In this document: positions 61,035-64,000 of the stretch, piece by piece | Layout of the letters: each line of letters opens with the position of its first letter | How positions within the stretch are numbered: position 1 is the first letter of the stretch | NCBI RefSeq assembly: GCF_003600835.1 | Contig: NZ_NQYC01000001.1 | Coordinates: forward strand, 3,619,001 to 3,683,000 | Length of the DNA stretch: 64,000 bases | DNA from: Bacillus sp. PK3_68 | Lineage (GTDB): Bacteria; Bacillota; Bacilli; Bacillales; Domibacillaceae | Direction of reading: 5' to 3' | Position numbers and translations under genes: made by a program | The notes under the pieces: generated by a model | What the model was told of the DNA's origin: nothing | Databases searched by the model: none | The model's input: the letters and a program-made list of their open reading frames with translations, nothing else

Positions 61035-62035
61035 GAGGCACGGCCTCCTTTACGTGCAATGTAGATAAAAAAGGGTGTGCCAATAAAAGCGGTCATTACT
61101 CCGACCGGAACTTCCTCTGGCATGATAACATAGCGGGCACCGATATCAGCCACCAAAAGTAAAATTCCGCCTATTACACTGCAATAAGGCAATACCCAGC
61201 GATAATCATTGCCCACTAATGAGCGAACAATATGAGGAACGATAATACCAATAAACCCAATCGGGCCAGCTACAGCCACAGAGCCGCCCGCGAGCAGGAT
61301 GAAGGAAATGGCAACAATGAGTTTCACTGCGCCTGTCTGCTGGCCAAGTCCTTTCGCTACATCTTCACCCATCGTTAAGATGTTAATCTTCTGAGCCATG
61401 AAAAAAGCAACGATCGTAGCTGCTGCAAGATAGGGAAGAACAGAAAGAAGAATTTCTAGTTTTCTACCTTGTACAGATCCGGCAAGCCAAAATAAGGCTT
61501 GATCAAGAGCCGACTCATCCATTACCAGCAGCCCCTGGGTTAGAGAGGAAAACAGCGCTGCGATGGCCGCGCCTGCAAGCGTCAATCTCATGGGGGTAAG
61601 TCCGCCGCCTCCTGTCCCGCTGAAGAAGTAGACGATAAAAGCAGCAGATGCCGCTCCGGCAAATGCTATCCATGTAAATGCATGAAGAGAGTTAACGGAA
61701 AACACCATCAATGCAACTACAATAAAAAAGCCGGCCCCTGCATTGATTCCAAGAATATCAGGAGAAGCAAGCGGATTTTTCATTAATGCCTGCATCAACG
61801 CCCCCGCTATAGCCAGGCTGCTTCCTACGGCAGCAGCGATTAATGCCCGGGGAAGACGTACATTTTGAATAATAATATGTTCATTTGAGCCATTGAAATG
61901 CTGAAATGCTTGAACAGCTGTTTTTATGCTTGTATTTGTATAGCCCATGACGATGCTAAGACCGATACAAATAAGTAATATTCCTCCACTAATTATCAGT
62001 CCAAAGGCTTTTCCCTCCGTGTGTCTCAACAGCAT
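61031..62035 (-). CDS. Siderophore ABC permease (FecCD type), first subunit
   Basis: A 334-residue permease with about nine to ten helices. Family motifs are NVRLPRALIAAAVGSSLAIAGALMQALMKNPLASPDILGINAGAGFF (in parts), GEDVAKGLGQQTG and GPIGFIGIIVPHIVRSLVGNDYRW. First gene of the minus-strand operon, 164 bases from the divergent binding-protein gene, with a Fur box in its promoter region. Confidence 0.94.
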   Translation of the reverse strand: MLLRHTEGKAFGLIISGGILLICIGLSIVMGYTNTSIKTAVQAFQHFNGSNEHIIIQNVRLPRALIAAAVGSSLAIAGALMQALMKNPLASPDILGINAGAGFFIVVALMVFSVNSLHAFTWIAFAGAASAAFIVYFFSGTGGGGLTPMRLTLAGAAIAALFSSLTQGLLVMDESALDQALFWLAGSVQGRKLEILLSVLPYLAAATIVAFFMAQKINILTMGEDVAKGLGQQTGAVKLIVAISFILLAGGSVAVAGPIGFIGIIVPHIVRSLVGNDYRWVLPYCSVIGGILLLVADIGARYVIMPEEVPVGVMTAFIGTPFFIYIARKGGRAS

Positions 62036-62104
62036 CTATTTTTCTCTCCCAATATACCTATTTTTCTTTAAGTGTAAGAGATGAGAAAAGCACTGTCAAT
62101 GATC

Positions 62105-62123
62105 TTGATAATCATTTTCAATT
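62105..62123 (-). promoter_or_regulatory. Fur box serving the permease operon
   Basis: TTGATAATCATTTTCAATT matches the Fur inverted repeat (GATAATGATAATCATTATC) over most positions. It lies about 70 bases before the permease start and just upstream of the -35 box of the divergent promoter, so it can act on both. Confidence 0.7.
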
Positions 62124-62128
62124 ATTCA

Positions 62129-62184
62129 TTGACAAAACATTTCCCATCCCATAATATCTACATGTAAATGAAAATCATTTTCAT
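62129..62184 (+). promoter_or_regulatory. Promoter and Fur box of the siderophore-binding protein gene
   Basis: TTGACA (62129-62134), 17 bases, TAATAT (62152-62157), then ATGAAAATCATTTTCAT (62168-62184), a near-perfect Fur palindrome covering the probable transcription start. Iron repression is therefore expected. Confidence 0.8.
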
Positions 62185-62199
62185 ATAGGGGGAAAATAT

Positions 62200-63204
62200 A
62201 TGCATACATATTTTACACGCAATCGCTTTTCATCGCTGTTGGCAGCATTCATGCTAGTCATTGTTTTTGCACTGGCGGGCTGCGGCAATGAAGAAAAGCA
62301 ACCTTCGAAAGATAATAAAGCGTCGAATGAAGCAAACACAACTGAGAGCAAACCTTACACCGTAGAACATGCCATGGGAAAAACAGAAATCAAAGGTAAT
62401 CCTAAACGTGTTGTCATTCTGACAAACGAAGGCACGGAAGCCCTTTTGGCATTGGGAGTAAAACCTGTAGGTGCTGTACAATCATGGACAGGCAACCCTT
62501 GGTATAAACATATTGAGGATGACATGAAAGGTGTTAAAAGTGTTGGGAATGAAGGTGAACCAAGTGTAGAAACTATTGCTTCATTGAAACCGGATTTAAT
62601 TATCGGCAATAAAATGCGACACGAAAAAATTTACGAGCAGTTAAGCGCGATTGCTCCGACGGTCTACTCAGAAACGCTGCGCGGTGATTGGAAAGAAAAC
62701 TTTAAACTTTATGCGAAAGCAGTAAATAAAGAAGAAGAAGGAAACCAAGTAATTACTGACTTTGACAAGCGCGTCCAAGAATTAAAAGGCAAGCTTGGTG
62801 ACAAAGTGAACCAAAAAGTTTCTATTGTCCGTTTCATGCCTGGTGATGTTCGGATTTATCACAAGGATACTTTCTCCGGCGTTATTTTAGATCAATTAGG
62901 CTTTGCCCGTCCGAAGGGCCAGGAGCAGCCGGATTTCGCTGAGAAAAATGTAACGAAAGAGCGTATTCCTGCAATGGATGGAGACATTCTTTTCTACTTC
63001 ACATATGACCCGGCAGAAAGCAAAGGGGAGGCACCGAAGTTAGAAGAAGAATGGGTTAACGATCCGCTATTCAAAAACTTAAATGTCGTAAAAAATAACA
63101 ACATCCATAAAGTGGACGATGCTGTCTGGAATACAGCGGGCGGCGTAGTAGCAGCTAATTTATTCCTGGATGATATTGAGAAATATTTTTTAACTGAGAA
63201 GTAA
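62200..63204 (+). CDS. Siderophore-binding lipoprotein, FecB/FhuD type
   Basis: A 334-residue lipoprotein (lipobox ALAGC, Cys28) of the cluster-8 binding-protein fold. It starts its mature domain with PYTVEHAMGKTEIKGNPKRVVILTNEGTEALLALGVKPVG and has the usual SLKPDLIIGNKMRHEKIYEQLSAIAPTV. Family relatives bind Fe-siderophores such as ferrioxamine, ferrichrome or citrate; the ligand cannot be told. GGGGG site upstream. Divergent from the permease-ATPase-reductase operon, sharing a Fur-controlled region. Confidence 0.92.
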   Translation: MHTYFTRNRFSSLLAAFMLVIVFALAGCGNEEKQPSKDNKASNEANTTESKPYTVEHAMGKTEIKGNPKRVVILTNEGTEALLALGVKPVGAVQSWTGNPWYKHIEDDMKGVKSVGNEGEPSVETIASLKPDLIIGNKMRHEKIYEQLSAIAPTVYSETLRGDWKENFKLYAKAVNKEEEGNQVITDFDKRVQELKGKLGDKVNQKVSIVRFMPGDVRIYHKDTFSGVILDQLGFARPKGQEQPDFAEKNVTKERIPAMDGDILFYFTYDPAESKGEAPKLEEEWVNDPLFKNLNVVKNNNIHKVDDAVWNTAGGVVAANLFLDDIEKYFLTEK

Positions 63205-63240
63205 GCTTTTTTCAAGCGATATAGCCAGGATTTGTCTATA

Positions 63241-63272
63241 AAAACCTCCTTATTAAAATAAGGAGGTTTTTT
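63241..63272 (+). terminator. Terminator of the binding-protein gene
   Basis: AAAACCTCCTTA/TAAGGAGGTTTT perfect stem plus Ts. Confidence 0.85.
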
Positions 63273-63389
63273 GTGCAGACAAAAATTTTATTTTTTAACT
63301 GTAAGGAAGGAGATGTTCTATGTTAAGATAGTCATTAAGTTCCATTATAAGGGAATAGATTAGGTTAAAAGACATGAAGGAGGGAAGGG

Positions 63390-64000
63390 ATGGAACCAAA
63401 TTTATCACCTATCAGACCTAGTTTTAAACCAAAAGCTAATCATTTCTACATATCTATTAAGATGAAATTCTGGATAAGCCATGCTGTTTCTGTTGGATGG
63501 ATGCTTTTTTCTATTTATCTTTCATTGCCTTGGCTGGAGAACTTGTCTTCCATTGTCTCTTTTCCTTTAGCTCTTTTCATTATTGGAGGAATCGCTTACG
63601 TTCCAGGTTACATGAATGCCTTTCTAATAATGAGCTTATTACTAGACCGGCAGCCAACATTAAAAGATGAACATCCAACTGATGCGGTAACCTTGCTTAT
63701 TGCCGCTTACAATGAAGAAGCGACGATTTTTGACACCCTTCAATATGTAGCTAATCAAGATTATGATGGAGAAATCTATACGGTTGTCATCAATAATAAC
63801 TCAACAGATCATACCTGCCAGGAAGTTATGAGGGCGAAGAAAGAGCTGAATTTAAATCTTACCCTCTTGCATGAGGCTAAGCCTGGTAAGTTCCATGCGT
63901 TGAATAAAGGATTGCAGTATGTAACCACGCCTTATGTTATTACTCTTGATGCAGATACGCTGCTCCATCCATCAGCTATTCGTTATCTAGTGTCAAGGAT
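63390..64000 (+). CDS. Membrane GT2 glycosyltransferase, N-terminal part
   Basis: The frame starts at 63390 after AAGGAGGG and is open to the window edge (203 codons seen). Two membrane helices (about 28-48 and 58-80) are followed by a family-2 glycosyltransferase domain: VTLLIAAYNEEATIFDTLQ (about 97), VVINNNSTDHT, KPGKFHALNKGLQYV and the metal-binding TLDADTLLHP (DxD-like). This is the layout of PgaC/IcaA and BcsA-type processive synthases that build surface polysaccharides. The end and the product are outside the window. Confidence 0.85.
   Translation, partial: MEPNLSPIRPSFKPKANHFYISIKMKFWISHAVSVGWMLFSIYLSLPWLENLSSIVSFPLALFIIGGIAYVPGYMNAFLIMSLLLDRQPTLKDEHPTDAVTLLIAAYNEEATIFDTLQYVANQDYDGEIYTVVINNNSTDHTCQEVMRAKKELNLNLTLLHEAKPGKFHALNKGLQYVTTPYVITLDADTLLHPSAIRYLVSR

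Noticed and set aside
1-64000. CRISPR arrays or rRNA genes
   Set aside because: No regularly spaced repeats of the right size and no rRNA-like sequence were seen; only one complete tRNA gene is present.

Overview
The window looks like a chromosomal segment of an endospore-forming member of the Bacillaceae outside the best-studied B. subtilis and B. cereus groups. The evidence is the spore-gene content (CotO, CotZ, SpoVAC, SpoVAE, SpoVIF, a YjcZ-type peptide, alpha/beta- and H-type SASPs), Bacillus-type Shine-Dalgarno sites with frequent TTG/GTG starts, and a left third that follows the B. subtilis order from the nadK end through yjbO-prpE-yjbQ-fabI-cotO-cotZ-yjcA-spoVIF-yjcF-yjcG-yjcH.

Layout. 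1-9.3 kb: conserved core (RNA modification, Ap4A hydrolase, K+/H+ antiporter, fatty-acid synthesis) and a spore coat/germination cluster. 9.3-10.6 kb: an IS3-family element sitting in the loop of a transcription terminator. 10.7-14.6 kb: yjcF/G/H, a WYL-like gene and a two-gene ABC exporter. 14.7-22.1 kb: a 7.4-kb AT-rich integrative element in the 3' end of tRNA-Val(GAC). It has integrase, excisionase, a Rep_trans-type initiator/relaxase, an XRE repressor, three operator-like palindromes, two origin-like stem-loops, an uncharacterised two-gene cargo, another orphan gene and a TIGR04141/DUF6119 protein. 22.3-28.6 kb: an SLH protein, then MarR, an arylsulfotransferase-like protein and a sulfonate-type ABC importer. 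29-33 kb: a two-gene DUF262 cassette resembling modification-dependent restriction. 33-40.3 kb: a soluble chemoreceptor and a Pho-boxed pstSCAB operon, a DeoR regulator and a Tat-exported phosphoesterase. 40.5-50 kb: guanine deaminase, InhA protease, SASPs and assorted small genes. 50.3-55.3 kb: two ECF sigma/regulator pairs flanking a subtilisin-like protease. 55.8-64 kb: an SDR, TrhO, a Fur-controlled siderophore importer with an FhuF-like reductase, and the start of a membrane glycosyltransferase.

Data quality. Seven genes (yjcA, spoVAC twice, the second DUF262 gene, pstB, a sigma factor, trhO, a siderophore permease) are broken by what looks in every case like the loss of one base from a homopolymer run of six or seven. 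Restoring that base rebuilds the expected protein each time, so systematic homopolymer under-calling is more likely than true gene decay. This matters for anyone who reads these as pseudogenes.

The best candidates for undescribed biology are the cargo genes of the tRNA-Val element (two-gene operon at 15.0-16.3 kb, gene at 16.4 kb, DUF6119 gene at 20.3 kb) and the tandem DUF262 pair.
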